This document shows positions 35,122-43,731 of a stretch of DNA of 64,000 bases, one piece after another. The position numbers and the translations under genes were made by a program. Positions within the stretch are counted from its first letter, which is position 1. Each line of letters begins with the position of its first letter. Origin of the DNA: Piscibacillus sp052246295 (lineage in GTDB: Bacteria; Bacillota; Bacilli; Bacillales; Alkalibacillaceae); assembly GCA_052246295.1 (NCBI GenBank), contig JBQQCO010000001.1; one strand, given 5' to 3'. Under the pieces are notes generated by a model that worked only from the letters and a program-made list of their open reading frames with translations, did not search any database and was not told the DNA's origin.

Positions 35122-35691
35122 ATGAAAAATCAAAGTAAAGTACTTAGGATAATTGTTAATTGTTTAATCTTTGCAACCATTACTGCTATTCTAGCCCAGG
35201 TTGAAGTTCCTCTTCCCTTAGTTCCGATTAGCGGACAAACTCTTGCCGTCGGGTTAACAGCAACTATTTTAGGAAGTAGGCAAGGTGCATTAACGATGAT
35301 TTGCTATGCTGCACTAGGCGCCATTGGTTTACCAGTGTTTGCAGGATTTAATTCAGGAGTCCAAGTTCTGACTGGTGCTACTGGTGGATACATTATAGGG
35401 TTCGTAGCTGCTGCCTTCTTAACAGGGTACATACTTGAGCGAACATCATTCCGGCTAACGATGGCAATGGTGGCTAACACCGTTAGAATGGTGGTCATTT
35501 TGCTATTCGGTCTGATTCAACTAAAATATGTTACTGGTTTAGGCTGGGTGGAAGCTCTTGATGCCGGTGTTTATCCATTCATTGTGGTCGGTCTGATCAA
35601 AGCCTTTCTCGCAAGTTGGATCGGTATTGTCGTAAGAAAACGACTCGTAGAATCTCGTTTGATTCACATTTCTGGTAAAGCTGCGGCATAA
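35122..35691 (+). CDS. bioY: Biotin ECF transporter S component
   Basis: 189 residues, six membrane segments. BioY motif region: PLVPISGQTLAVGL near 32-45, GLPVFAGFNSGVQVLTGATG near 74-93. It binds biotin in the membrane and works with a shared EcfAAT module, not in this window. A BirA operator lies immediately upstream, which supports the assignment. Confidence 0.93.
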   Translation: MKNQSKVLRIIVNCLIFATITAILAQVEVPLPLVPISGQTLAVGLTATILGSRQGALTMICYAALGAIGLPVFAGFNSGVQVLTGATGGYIIGFVAAAFLTGYILERTSFRLTMAMVANTVRMVVILLFGLIQLKYVTGLGWVEALDAGVYPFIVVGLIKAFLASWIGIVVRKRLVESRLIHISGKAAA

Positions 35692-35712
35692 TAGTATTCA
35701 CAAGAAGTAAAA

Positions 35713-36086
35713 GAGGCTGGGACAAAAAAAGTAGTTGAATGGAAAACGAATATTGAGGTGCTATTAGCGTAGTCAAAATGCTGAGACTCCTTCAGGAACA
35801 GCACGAGCTGAGGGGCCACAGGATGTGGGTCAGTTCGGCGTTGCAACAAATGCTACTTGCATTACTTCTTGGCTTAAGTTTGCGCCGAGTAATCGCAGGC
35901 GCAGGACGTTGCGAACTTAGCCGAACATCCTTAATACCCGAACGGAAGTGAGTTTGGGGAAGTTGAAGCCGTGCCTGAGGAAAGCGAAGCATTTTGACTT
36001 AGCAAAAAATAAAGACAAATATTAGGAGTGATATACTCCATAATATTCGTCTTTTACTAGGTTAACAAATGTTTTGTCCCAGCCTC
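35713..36086. repeat. MITE-like repeat element, copy A
   Basis: 374 bp with perfect 15-bp terminal inverted repeats (GAGGCTGGGACAAAA). Inside, a second inverted pair (TAGTCAAAATGCT near 35771 and AGCATTTTGACTTAG near 35988) encloses a GC-richer core shared with copies at 51863 and 60000 in the opposite orientation. No transposase is encoded. It lies between the convergent bioY and GrpB-family genes. Confidence 0.85.
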
Positions 36087-36092
36087 ATTACA

Positions 36093-36617
36093 TTAATCAA
36101 TAATAGATTTTACAAACTCGAGTTTTTGGTCAGTATATGATTTAACATCATTAGAGTGTTGTTCCGCTAGATTTAATTTTAATTGTTCATACTCTTTAGC
36201 TAACTCTAGGTTATTATTTAACCGATCTCTGAACTGTATATGCTCATGCCACCAGTCACCATCGTACTCGACTACATGCAAAAAGTGTGTCTTCATAGCA
36301 TTACCTTCATGGATCTCTGGAAATTTCGCAAAAACAACCTTGCCTTCAAGCTGCTGTTTTTGTAACCGATAGTAATGACCTTCCTGCATCGTTCTCAACT
36401 CTAAGTCCCTAGCATTATCTAACGGTTGAAGCCCAATCATAATGTCGATAATCGGTTTGGCTTTAATGCCGTTGATTGCTGTACTCCCGATGTGCTCAAT
36501 CCCAACAATATACTCCCCGACTAACGATTCTAATAAAGCTTTCTCTTGTTGATAATTTGTGGTCCATTCTGGGTTGTGTGGAACTAATTTTACTTCACCT
36601 TTTTGTAAGCCTAACAT
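36093..36617 (-). CDS. GrpB-family (UPF0157) nucleotidyltransferase-like protein
   Basis: 174 residues from the ATG at 36617, preceded by GGGAGGG at 6 nt; an ATG five codons earlier overlaps that site. GrpB family block: HIGSTAINGIKAKPIIDIMI near 44-63, a nucleotidyltransferase-like fold with GST and the PIIDI(M) aspartate. Often linked to CoA kinases or acting alone; substrate unknown. Confidence 0.85.
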   Translation of the reverse strand: MLGLQKGEVKLVPHNPEWTTNYQQEKALLESLVGEYIVGIEHIGSTAINGIKAKPIIDIMIGLQPLDNARDLELRTMQEGHYYRLQKQQLEGKVVFAKFPEIHEGNAMKTHFLHVVEYDGDWWHEHIQFRDRLNNNLELAKEYEQLKLNLAEQHSNDVKSYTDQKLEFVKSIID

Positions 36618-36718
36618 AAAATCCCTCCCCATATGGTATCTCTCTATGGTAAAGGGTCCCAGCGCGAAATAGTAGTCTAAATTTTCCTTAAAATATATGA
36701 TATAATAGACTTGCAGAA

Positions 36719-37195
36719 TTAAACGAGTTCACCCGTGATAATCTTAGCTGTTCTCGGGTGGTATTTTTTAATGACCCTTAATGAATCCTCTTCTAACACA
36801 CCACCGACGTAACTATGTACACGTTTATTCAAATAGTCACTACTTTTAATTAACGATTCAGTATCCATGTAGTGATCCTTTACAGAAAACACAATATGTC
36901 TAATATTCGCCATCACGATGGTAGGTAAGCACATCACACACGGTTCGACTGTGGAATAAATCAAACATTCACGTGCATGTTTCCTTAAATACCCCGGTAT
37001 TTCATTTATGGCATTGATTTCAGCATGAGCTGTATTATGGTTATCTGTTTCAATGTGGTTTGAACCTCTCGCTACGATTTCACCTTTATGTACAATAACT
37101 GCTCCAATTGGTCTGTCGCCTCTAAGCCCTGCTTTCTCCGCTTCCTTGATTGCTTCTCCCATAAAAAATTGATGATCTAACTGGTAAATTTCCAT
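36719..37195 (-). CDS. Cytidine/guanine-deaminase-family nucleoside deaminase
   Basis: 158 residues. Zinc motif HAEINAI at about 77-83 and PCVMC at about 105-109, the CDA/guanine deaminase/TadA fold. PIGAVIV near 30 is the usual strand. It is too diverged at the C-terminus for me to decide between tRNA adenosine, guanine or other nucleoside deaminase. Confidence 0.82.
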   Translation of the reverse strand: MEIYQLDHQFFMGEAIKEAEKAGLRGDRPIGAVIVHKGEIVARGSNHIETDNHNTAHAEINAINEIPGYLRKHARECLIYSTVEPCVMCLPTIVMANIRHIVFSVKDHYMDTESLIKSSDYLNKRVHSYVGGVLEEDSLRVIKKYHPRTAKIITGELV

Positions 37196-37271
37196 ATTTC
37201 CTCCCGTTTTTGCCAGTATTTATATTTTATTATACAATGTTTATAATTGTCTGAAAAATAAGGTGATACGA

Positions 37272-38087
37272 ATGTGGAAAATAGATCAGTTACCACCCAA
37301 AGAACTTTTAAAGCATCAGTCGGACTTAAATAGTTATCTTTATAAGAGAATTGATCCTTTGATTACATCTCAAAGCTGGATGCAAGACTGGAACCACATT
37401 GTAAGGCGATTTAAACTTCTAGAGTTCCAATCCATGTCTCAAAATGAAATTATGAATCATAGTTGGGATTATGATGTCATTGAGAACGCTCTTGATGAGG
37501 CATTAACTATTGCCAATAAACATATCCCGCTAGAAAACACCACGATTATGGTGGTACCAGCAAGGCCATTTAAATGGTTCGAATCATTTAATCGCTCCAT
37601 GTGGTCTAATGCGTTCACTCTTGGTCCGAATACAATCATTGTTGCTGTTCCACCTCAACCAAATATTGAGTTTCTAAAATACCTGATTACGCATGAAGCA
37701 CATCACGCCTGTCATTTAAATCCAATATATGAATTGTCACTGGACGATTTTACACTTGCTGATTGGTTTAAGATGGAAGGGACTGCTGAATACTTTAGTC
37801 TTTCCTTTTACAAAGACTTGAGGTGGTGGAAGAATAATCTCAATCAAAAAGTTCACGATTATTGGTTAATAGTCAAACCTTATCTTAAGACAACCGATGA
37901 TCTGATTAAGTCAAAACTTTGTTTTGGAGATTCTGTACAACATGTTCCGGTATTTGCAGGTTATTGTTTTGCATATGAATTAGTAAAAAGATATGCAAAA
38001 GCTAATAATGTCAACCAAATGCTAGATTTATATAGTGTAACTTCAGATGAGCTAATTCATACTTACAAATCTATTGTTGAGGAGTGA
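37272..38087 (+). CDS. DUF2268-like putative zinc protease
   Basis: 271 residues from the ATG at 37272 (AAGGTG upstream; an in-frame GTG at 37263 overlaps that site). The gluzincin motif HEAHH at 141-145 and a downstream EGTAEYF (about 169-175) offer the third ligand. The pattern matches DUF2268 putative Zn-dependent proteases. No signal peptide is visible, so it is probably cytoplasmic. Next gene starts 8 nt downstream. Confidence 0.75.
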   Translation: MWKIDQLPPKELLKHQSDLNSYLYKRIDPLITSQSWMQDWNHIVRRFKLLEFQSMSQNEIMNHSWDYDVIENALDEALTIANKHIPLENTTIMVVPARPFKWFESFNRSMWSNAFTLGPNTIIVAVPPQPNIEFLKYLITHEAHHACHLNPIYELSLDDFTLADWFKMEGTAEYFSLSFYKDLRWWKNNLNQKVHDYWLIVKPYLKTTDDLIKSKLCFGDSVQHVPVFAGYCFAYELVKRYAKANNVNQMLDLYSVTSDELIHTYKSIVEE

Positions 38088-38095
38088 ATGAATGT

Positions 38096-38398
38096 ATGAA
38101 GAAGTCCTTAAGCTACGGATTGATTTTTGCATTAGTAGCCATCGTCATAGGCGTTATAATGGGTAATTTAGATTTTATATTTATGGTGACGGGTCTCAGT
38201 GGGTTAGGTCCGCTGTTTTTTGCCGGCCTTTTATCAGGGGCCTTTGTTAGTGGTGATCGAAATCGAGCTAATTACCACACCGAAAATAAAGATAGCCGTG
38301 AATCGCGTCACCAATTAATGATGAATTCACTTTGGTTTTCAGCACCCAATCTATTAACCGCCATCATTACATTAGCTATATTTATTTCTAACACTTAA
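38096..38398 (+). CDS. Small membrane protein, DUF5316-like
   Basis: 100 residues, three hydrophobic segments (about 5-25, 32-50, 78-98) and a polar loop with NRANYHTENKD. The ATG at 38096 is preferred over a GTG at 38084 because GAGGAG ends at 38084. It resembles the DUF5316 family of Bacillus. Function unknown. It sits between a putative protease and a GNAT protein. Confidence 0.7.
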   Translation: MKKSLSYGLIFALVAIVIGVIMGNLDFIFMVTGLSGLGPLFFAGLLSGAFVSGDRNRANYHTENKDSRESRHQLMMNSLWFSAPNLLTAIITLAIFISNT

Positions 38399-38409
38399 AG
38401 GAGATCATG

Positions 38410-39279
38410 ATGAATACAAGACGACCTAAAAAATTAGACTATGAATTGATTGATAGACTTTGTAAACTAAGTTATGAAAACGAAACTCAATGGATCGGCT
38501 ATCCGAGAGTTGAAAATATCGAAGTCTTAAAAGCCGAAATCGCAGAGTATAACAATACATTAGAAGATAGTGTTTTAATGATTGAAAACTGTTCTGAAAC
38601 TGTTGGATTCACGGGATACTTACATGAGAAAGGTGATCAAGAAGCATACATTATTGGCCCCGTACTTATAGGAGATTACCATACCTCAGAAAATATATCA
38701 GGGGTTCTATCTACATTGAAAGCTGAGTCTATATTCTCTACTTTATTAATCACTACACCTTCTAATAATCTAGTTACCAACTCGGCTCTTCAACAGCAAG
38801 ATTGGAAACAAATCTCTGCACAATTAGAAATGGTTTATAAACTTAGTGAAGTTAATAAAAGTGAACAACTAACTTTAGTTTCAGAAGTGGGTCAGGCAGA
38901 GATTCCTTCAGTAGGAGCTTTGTTTGCAGATGCATCCCAATGGGATAATGCTGAAGAACGTTTAAGACATTATTTAAGTGAATTCGGGATGAAAGCTGTA
39001 TGCATAACAGATGACAATGAGCTTAAAGGTGCGATTTTATGGGATGAAGTTAAGGGAACTAATTTTGTTCGTCTAGAAGATGTTGCCGTCAACTCTAAAG
39101 CCAGACGACAGGGTATCGCAACAAAGTTAATCAACCATGTCATTAACGAGGCATCAAAACAATCAAAAAAAGACATCTTTTTGGCTGTAGACCTTGATAA
39201 CGACAAAGCCATTCAATTATATGAAAAATTAGGCTTTAAACGTAACATGGTTAACTACTCATACGAAACAAGCTCTTAG
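38410..39279 (+). CDS. GNAT-family N-acetyltransferase
   Basis: 289 residues. The C-terminal GNAT domain (about 175-285) has the acetyl-CoA loop RRQGIATKLI near 235-244 and the terminal YEKLGF pattern. The N-terminal half is a degenerate second GNAT domain. AAAGGAG gives 6-nt spacing to this ATG; one at 38407 is also possible. Substrate unknown. Confidence 0.8.
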   Translation: MNTRRPKKLDYELIDRLCKLSYENETQWIGYPRVENIEVLKAEIAEYNNTLEDSVLMIENCSETVGFTGYLHEKGDQEAYIIGPVLIGDYHTSENISGVLSTLKAESIFSTLLITTPSNNLVTNSALQQQDWKQISAQLEMVYKLSEVNKSEQLTLVSEVGQAEIPSVGALFADASQWDNAEERLRHYLSEFGMKAVCITDDNELKGAILWDEVKGTNFVRLEDVAVNSKARRQGIATKLINHVINEASKQSKKDIFLAVDLDNDKAIQLYEKLGFKRNMVNYSYETSS

Positions 39280-39300
39280 TCAATGACTAGGAGCTTGTTT
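39270..39300. terminator. Terminator between GNAT and RsbR-like genes
   Basis: AAGCTC...GAGCTT stem, overlapping the GNAT stop, with TTTT after it; convergent genes on both sides. Confidence 0.7.
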
Positions 39301-40108
39301 TATGCTGGAATATATTTTTTCTCAAAAGCGCTTGATTTAACGTACCATACGATTCAATCTTTTCAAACCGGACACCTAGGTTGACCATCGTCTGAGCAAC
39401 TTCTGGCCTTATACCAACAAGTACCGTATGTGTTCCAACTAGCTCCATTGATTCGACAATTTTAAAGATGTGACTAGCCACCATAGTGTCAATGACTGGA
39501 ACAGCCGAAAGATCTATAAATATTTGCGATAAACCTTGACTGTTGGCTTCAGACAATGCCGTATCAAGTAAAATTTCTGCTCGTTCTGAGTCTACATTAC
39601 CGACAACCGGTAAAACTGCTACGCCATCCCCCAATGGAACAACTGGTGCAGATAGTACTAAAAAGTTATCGTGTGCTTCTTGTATTTTCATTTTATATGA
39701 GTCAATAAATGTTGCAGTAAATGAACGAATGCCTTCATCTAAAAGTGGGTCTAACCTATGTATCAAAGCAAATACCGTTTTTGCAGAGTAATCTTTATCA
39801 ATGACAAATGCCTCTATTGCTTTCCAAATAGTTAACCTTAAAAAGGAAACTTTCTCCAATACATCAACTAAATTGATCCCGTGGTCAATGGCCCATTGCC
39901 CTGTATTTTGTCCCCACGTAGACATTTCTTTTAAACTTTGATCTTGATCATAACAAGCTTTCCCAAAAAAACCTACCAATTGAGACCGAAACTCTAGAGC
40001 TTCATCTGTATCATGTTCTTCTGATTTCATTTCCCTTGCGATATCATATTTACGCTCTTCTAACATATCACCAACTGAGCGAACTTCTTCTTCAATTGAA
40101 AGATTCAT
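39287..40108 (-). CDS. RsbR-type STAS-domain protein
   Basis: 273 residues from the ATG at 40108 (AAAGGTGG about 8 nt upstream). N-terminal all-helical non-haem-globin-like sensor region (about 1-150), then a STAS domain (about 160-265) with IDLSAVPVIDTMVASHIFKI near 200, containing the Ser/Thr that RsbT-type kinases phosphorylate. It is likely a stressosome component that feeds SigB control. No RsbS or RsbT lies next to it. Confidence 0.85.
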   Translation of the reverse strand: MNLSIEEEVRSVGDMLEERKYDIAREMKSEEHDTDEALEFRSQLVGFFGKACYDQDQSLKEMSTWGQNTGQWAIDHGINLVDVLEKVSFLRLTIWKAIEAFVIDKDYSAKTVFALIHRLDPLLDEGIRSFTATFIDSYKMKIQEAHDNFLVLSAPVVPLGDGVAVLPVVGNVDSERAEILLDTALSEANSQGLSQIFIDLSAVPVIDTMVASHIFKIVESMELVGTHTVLVGIRPEVAQTMVNLGVRFEKIESYGTLNQALLRKNIFQHKTSS

Positions 40109-40165
40109 TGTCGCGCCACCTTTTTTCATTCTTTTTATTCATTATAAACGAACTGGTTACATTAT

Positions 40166-40199
40166 AAAATAGACGACCCTAAATCGAGTCGCCTATTTT
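40166..40199. terminator. Terminator after the small acidic-tail membrane protein
   Basis: AAAATAG-N-CTATTTT with an inner CGAC/GTCG pairing. The A/T arms make it usable in either direction. Confidence 0.7.
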
Positions 40200-40203
40200 A
40201 AAC

Positions 40204-40491
40204 TTACTCTTCAGATGAATCGCCGCCACCTTCAGAGTCACTACCACCAGACTCGCCTCCACCAGAGGAATCTCCATCTGATGTTCCACCATCATCAACG
40301 TCTAATTCTATATCAACATTCTCACCGTCTTGGTTGTCACCTGAGTTATCAAATAGTGGGAAAACGAAGTAGATAAAGAAAAATATGATAAGAACAGTGA
40401 TGATAATCATCGAAATCCACTTTATAGCAGTAGAACCTGTACGATCTGGCTCCTCATGACGAACACGTTCTTCCTTTCTTTCGTCTACCAT
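40204..40491 (-). CDS. Small single-pass protein with acidic Ser/Gly tail
   Basis: 95 residues. Charged N-terminus (1-22), one membrane segment (about 24-46), then an extracellular tail made almost only of Asp, Glu, Ser and Gly. AAGGAGG precedes the ATG. I do not recognise a family. The low-complexity acidic tail is like those of surface proteins in salt-tolerant Bacillaceae. Confidence 0.72.
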   Translation of the reverse strand: MVDERKEERVRHEEPDRTGSTAIKWISMIIITVLIIFFFIYFVFPLFDNSGDNQDGENVDIELDVDDGGTSDGDSSGGGESGGSDSEGGGDSSEE

Positions 40492-40584
40492 TGTTTAACC
40501 TCCTTTTTGAGTGTTGGTAAATCATTCCCCTTATTACCTTGCTGTAAACATTAATTGTTTTGAAAATCAGTCTTAAGACTTAAG

Positions 40585-40614
40585 AAAGACGCCTTAGTCA
40601 CAAGGCGTCTTTTT
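40585..40614 (+). terminator. Strong hairpin with T-run in the 40492-40700 gap
   Basis: AAAGACGCCTT/AAGGCGTCTTT with 6-nt loop and more Ts on the plus strand. No plus-strand gene ends before it, so it may end an unseen small RNA or be a leader of the following gene. Confidence 0.6.
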
Positions 40615-40700
40615 AATATCCTATCAGAAAAACTTTTACAAATAGCACGTTTGCCCAAACCTTTGAATATTTTAGCTATGAAGGCAAAGGAGGTAAACGT

Positions 40701-41231
40701 ATGGATCAATTTAAAGGTAAAATGAACCACCCCCAACAAATGAAGTACCAAAAAGATCCCAAAAAACACTCATACTATAAGAAAGAGCCTAAGGGAAAGC
40801 AAAACTCTAACCCACTCAACCTCCACACAGGTTCTCCCGGAATGAAGCAACCGTACGGGAAATTTGGAGGGTACAATTCAAACCCTAAACTGTATGACCA
40901 ACATAAACAGAATTTGTTTAACATGTGTCAGAAACATCATCTATACCTCATTCAAGTCGAAACTAATGACGGGCAGCTATTTGAAGGTATTGTTGATGAA
41001 TTTGATGAAGATGGTGTGACATTAATCGTACCTTGTGGAGAAGACGATCGTGGAGATGGGTATGATGACTATGGTTACGGCCCTGGACCAGCGCCCGGTG
41101 TTGGATACGGTTTCGGCCCAGGATTTGGTTCACCGTATGGTTATGGTTACCCTAGGCGTTTCAGCCGATTTAGACGTTTTCGTTACCCATTTTTCAACTT
41201 AAACCGAATTTTCTTCCCATTCTTTTTCTAA
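40701..41231 (+). CDS. Protein with Sm-like segment and Gly/Tyr/Pro tail
   Basis: 176 residues. N-terminal Lys/Gln/Asn-rich part (1-70), a middle segment LYLIQVETNDGQLFEGIVDE at about 87-106 that reads like an Sm/LSM-type beta strand pair, and a Gly/Tyr/Pro tail ending in Arg and Phe (RRFSRFRRFRYPFF). AAAGGAGG sits 7 nt before the ATG. Such tails occur in Bacillus spore-coat and inner-spore proteins, so a sporulation role is a guess. Confidence 0.75.
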   Translation: MDQFKGKMNHPQQMKYQKDPKKHSYYKKEPKGKQNSNPLNLHTGSPGMKQPYGKFGGYNSNPKLYDQHKQNLFNMCQKHHLYLIQVETNDGQLFEGIVDEFDEDGVTLIVPCGEDDRGDGYDDYGYGPGPAPGVGYGFGPGFGSPYGYGYPRRFSRFRRFRYPFFNLNRIFFPFFF

Positions 41232-41258
41232 AGGCGTGGTAATGACCCATTCCTCCTC

Positions 41259-41296
41259 GCTGCTTCTGTCATTTAATGATAAGAGGCAGCTTTTTT
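41259..41296 (+). terminator. Terminator of the Gly/Tyr-tail gene
   Basis: GCTGCTTCT/AGAGGCAGC stem followed by six Ts. Confidence 0.82.
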
Positions 41297-41388
41297 ATAT
41301 AGAAAATTAGGCAGTACTTGGCGTCTTCTATAAAGAAAGTGGGCGAGCTTATAGTGACCTGTCTAATTGACCTTCGAGGAGGGAGATT

Positions 41389-42054
41389 ATGAATGATTTT
41401 GTGGTCTACAAAGCAATTGGAGATTCATTAACAGTCGGGATCGGTAATTATTTTTCTAAAGGCTTTGTAAACCGTTATGCCCAAAGAGCAGTTGAAACAC
41501 TTCAAGTCCCCGTTCGGACAGAAGTTTTTGCGAAAAATAAACTGACAAGCGAAAATCTGTTATACCGTATTCAAGATGAAAAAGTACAATCTAGATTAAT
41601 GACAGCTAATATTATCACAATCACCATTGGAGGAAATGACTTGTTACAGGCCAATAAAGCATTTATGTATACTTATGACCCGAGTGTGTTTGATGAGGTA
41701 ACGATTCAATTTTATCAAAATATGATGTCAATCTTGTCAGAAATACATTATTTAAAATCACTTCATCCGACGCCTTATATGATTAGATTAATAGGCCTTT
41801 ACAACCCCTTTCCCCACCTTTCCTACAGCGATTTCTGGGTACAGAGATTCAATGATATCTTACTATCATTCGAGGATGAACGGACGCGATTTGTCGATAT
41901 ATATTCTTATTTTATTTACGGAGGAGAACACTTATTTAACTTTGGTAGGCTCCATCCGAATAAATACGGGTATGAGGTCATTGCCGAAGCGACGGCCGCA
42001 AGTGGTTTTGAGCCACTGCATCAACAAATTTTATCGAACCATAAGAACAAATAA
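41389..42054 (+). CDS. SGNH/GDSL-family hydrolase
   Basis: 221 residues. Block I GDSLTVG at about 11-17, block III GGND at about 84-87, block V HPNKYGYEV near 190 with the catalytic His. No signal peptide is visible. Lipase/esterase-like; substrate unknown. GAGGAGGG precedes the ATG. Confidence 0.87.
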   Translation: MNDFVVYKAIGDSLTVGIGNYFSKGFVNRYAQRAVETLQVPVRTEVFAKNKLTSENLLYRIQDEKVQSRLMTANIITITIGGNDLLQANKAFMYTYDPSVFDEVTIQFYQNMMSILSEIHYLKSLHPTPYMIRLIGLYNPFPHLSYSDFWVQRFNDILLSFEDERTRFVDIYSYFIYGGEHLFNFGRLHPNKYGYEVIAEATAASGFEPLHQQILSNHKNK

Positions 42055-42115
42055 ATCATGTGATTAAGTAGTCTAATTTGAGTACAGATGTACACAAAAA
42101 TGGACTGCTTTCTTG

Positions 42116-42134
42116 TGTTAAAATTATTTTAACA
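42116..42134. other. Perfect 19-bp palindrome between convergent genes
   Basis: TGTTAAAAT-T-ATTTTAACA. It may be a weak terminator of the SGNH gene or a regulator site; the position between two 3' ends favours the first. Confidence 0.45.
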
Positions 42135-42151
42135 GTGGAAGAGATATAAAT

Positions 42152-42183
42152 AAAAAGGTGAGCATCAACTGTATATGCTCACC
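42152..42183 (-). terminator. Terminator of the DsbA-family gene
   Basis: Minus strand GGTGAGCAT/ATGCTCACC perfect 9-bp stem followed by TTTTTATTTA. Confidence 0.88.
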
Positions 42184-42191
42184 CACACTCA

Positions 42192-42899
42192 CTATGACTG
42201 ACAAGAGTCGTCATCACAATATTCGGTATTTGATGTTTCATTTAATACCTGTATTTTAGGTTGCGACTGTTCTTCTTCATGAACTTTTTTTAGTACATCT
42301 AGAAAAACCTCTGTTGGCTGGGCACCTGAAACAGCGTACTTTTCATTAAAAACAAAGAATGGTACACCTTGGACGCCTATTTGATGAGCGTCTTGTTGGT
42401 CAGCATGTACATCTCGTTTGTATTTAGATGTTTCAGTGACTTCTAAAGCTTCTTTAGGATCTAAACCTACTTCCTCAGCGAGATTTGCTAATACCTGATG
42501 GTCACCTACATCTTTTCCTTCTGTAAAATAGGCACGCATTAAACTTTCCATCATGTCATACATCTTACCACTTTTATTAGCGTAATGACTTAAACGATGA
42601 GCATCTTCAGTATTGGTAGGAATGACCTGGTCGAAGTTAAACTCCAATCCAACTGTTTTGGCTTGTTGTGCCATCTGATCATTCATACGCTTACCTTCTT
42701 CGTATGGCACCCCATACTTCTTAGCTAACATCTCATGTATATCTGAATGTGTATTTTTCTCAGCACTCGGATCTAATTGATAACTTCTAAAATGGACTTG
42801 AATGTTACCCTGTCCAAATCGCTCCATTGCTTCTTCAAGACGTCTTTTTCCGATATAACAAAACGGACAAACAACGTCAGACCAAATTTCAATCTTCAT
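42192..42899 (-). CDS. DsbA-family FrnE-like oxidoreductase
   Basis: 235 residues from the ATG at 42899 (GGAGG 7 nt upstream); an earlier in-frame start would add 20 residues before the conserved strand. Thioredoxin-like with CPFC at about 11-14 (SDVVCPFCYIGKRR), a helical insertion, and GVQGVPFFVF near 173 (cis-Pro). FrnE family, cytoplasmic, disulfide exchange. C-terminal CDDDSC pair may be a second redox site. Confidence 0.88.
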   Translation of the reverse strand: MKIEIWSDVVCPFCYIGKRRLEEAMERFGQGNIQVHFRSYQLDPSAEKNTHSDIHEMLAKKYGVPYEEGKRMNDQMAQQAKTVGLEFNFDQVIPTNTEDAHRLSHYANKSGKMYDMMESLMRAYFTEGKDVGDHQVLANLAEEVGLDPKEALEVTETSKYKRDVHADQQDAHQIGVQGVPFFVFNEKYAVSGAQPTEVFLDVLKKVHEEEQSQPKIQVLNETSNTEYCDDDSCQS

Positions 42900-42969
42900 G
42901 TGACGACCTCCAACAATTCGTATCAGGGTCATTATTGTATAAATTGAAAAGAATTTCAATTAATGTGCT

Positions 42970-43104
42970 TTATTTCGAATTAATATGCCTAGCTTCATTT
43001 TCCTTCAGATTCAACTCTTTTTTCCGATGAGCGAATAGTTTATTTAAACCTTTGTAAAGCAAGAACGCGGCTGCCGCAAGAACGATTAGCGACACTATAT
43101 ACAT
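42970..43104 (-). CDS. Small single-pass membrane protein (44 residues)
   Basis: ATG at 43104 with GGTGGAGG 5 nt upstream. Residues 1-18 are a membrane segment (YIVSLIVLAAAAFLLYKGL), followed by a basic then mixed-charge tail. Strong ribosome site and normal codon use support a real gene, although it is short. No family recognised. Confidence 0.68.
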   Translation of the reverse strand: MYIVSLIVLAAAAFLLYKGLNKLFAHRKKELNLKENEARHINSK

Positions 43105-43249
43105 AATAACCTCCACCGGAGATCACCTCATTTTTTATCTTATTCATAATATTGTACGTATGTATTCTAATAATTGCAAAACTATTGACTCAGGGGATAA
43201 GCCCTTTTTTAAATGTAATCATAATGTGATTAAAATAAAATCTTTGCAA

Positions 43250-43279
43250 AAAAATACCATAGAACTGTGTTCCATGGTA
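43250..43279 (-). terminator. Terminator of the DUF779 gene
   Basis: Minus strand TACCAT/ATGGTA stem with a seven-T run, about 15 nt after the stop. Confidence 0.75.
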
Positions 43280-43293
43280 CATCGCTCATTTCA

Positions 43294-43656
43294 CTAAGTT
43301 TCAGATTGTAATTGTTTATTTTCTTCGTCTGTAAATGCTCTTGATCGAGTTAGGAAACGTTTACCCTCGACACCTTCTAACGAAAACATGCCGCCTCGAC
43401 CGTCTACCACGTCAATGATTAGTTGTGTATGCTTCCAGTATTCAAATTGATTGCGATGGATGTAAAAAGGCGCTCCACCAATTTCACCTAAATAAACATC
43501 TTGATCTCCTATCATTAAGTCCCCTTCTGGATAACACATTGGTGAACTACCATCACAGCATCCACCAGACTGATGGAACATGATGGGGCCATGCTTTTCT
43601 TTTAATGTCTTGATTAAATCTAAGGCAGCATCTGTTGCAGTAACACGTTGAACCAA
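43294..43656 (-). CDS. DUF779 protein, aldehyde dehydrogenase partner
   Basis: 120 residues. The DUF779 pattern QSGGCCDGSSPMCYP at about 29-43 has three Cys that may bind metal. This family is nearly always next to an acetaldehyde-type dehydrogenase gene, as here, 75 bp downstream on the same strand. The exact role is not known to me. Confidence 0.85.
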   Translation of the reverse strand: MVQRVTATDAALDLIKTLKEKHGPIMFHQSGGCCDGSSPMCYPEGDLMIGDQDVYLGEIGGAPFYIHRNQFEYWKHTQLIIDVVDGRGGMFSLEGVEGKRFLTRSRAFTDEENKQLQSET

Positions 43657-43675
43657 TTTTCATCCCGCCTTTCTT

Positions 43676-43711
43676 TTTAAAAAAGGAAGCCCAACCAAAA
43701 GGCTTCCTTTT
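43676..43711 (-). terminator. Leaky terminator between aldehyde dehydrogenase and DUF779 genes
   Basis: AAAAGGAAGCC/GGCTTCCTTTT 11-bp stem followed by Ts. It should reduce DUF779 expression relative to the dehydrogenase. Confidence 0.78.
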
Positions 43712-43731
43712 ACTATTATAGTCATTAAATC

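Noticed and set aside
35713..36086. Insertion sequence
   Set aside because: Too short and without any transposase frame; better described as a MITE-like repeat.
42192..42899. Second selenoprotein candidate
   Set aside because: The DsbA-like active site reads CPFC with normal Cys codons and no in-frame TGA.
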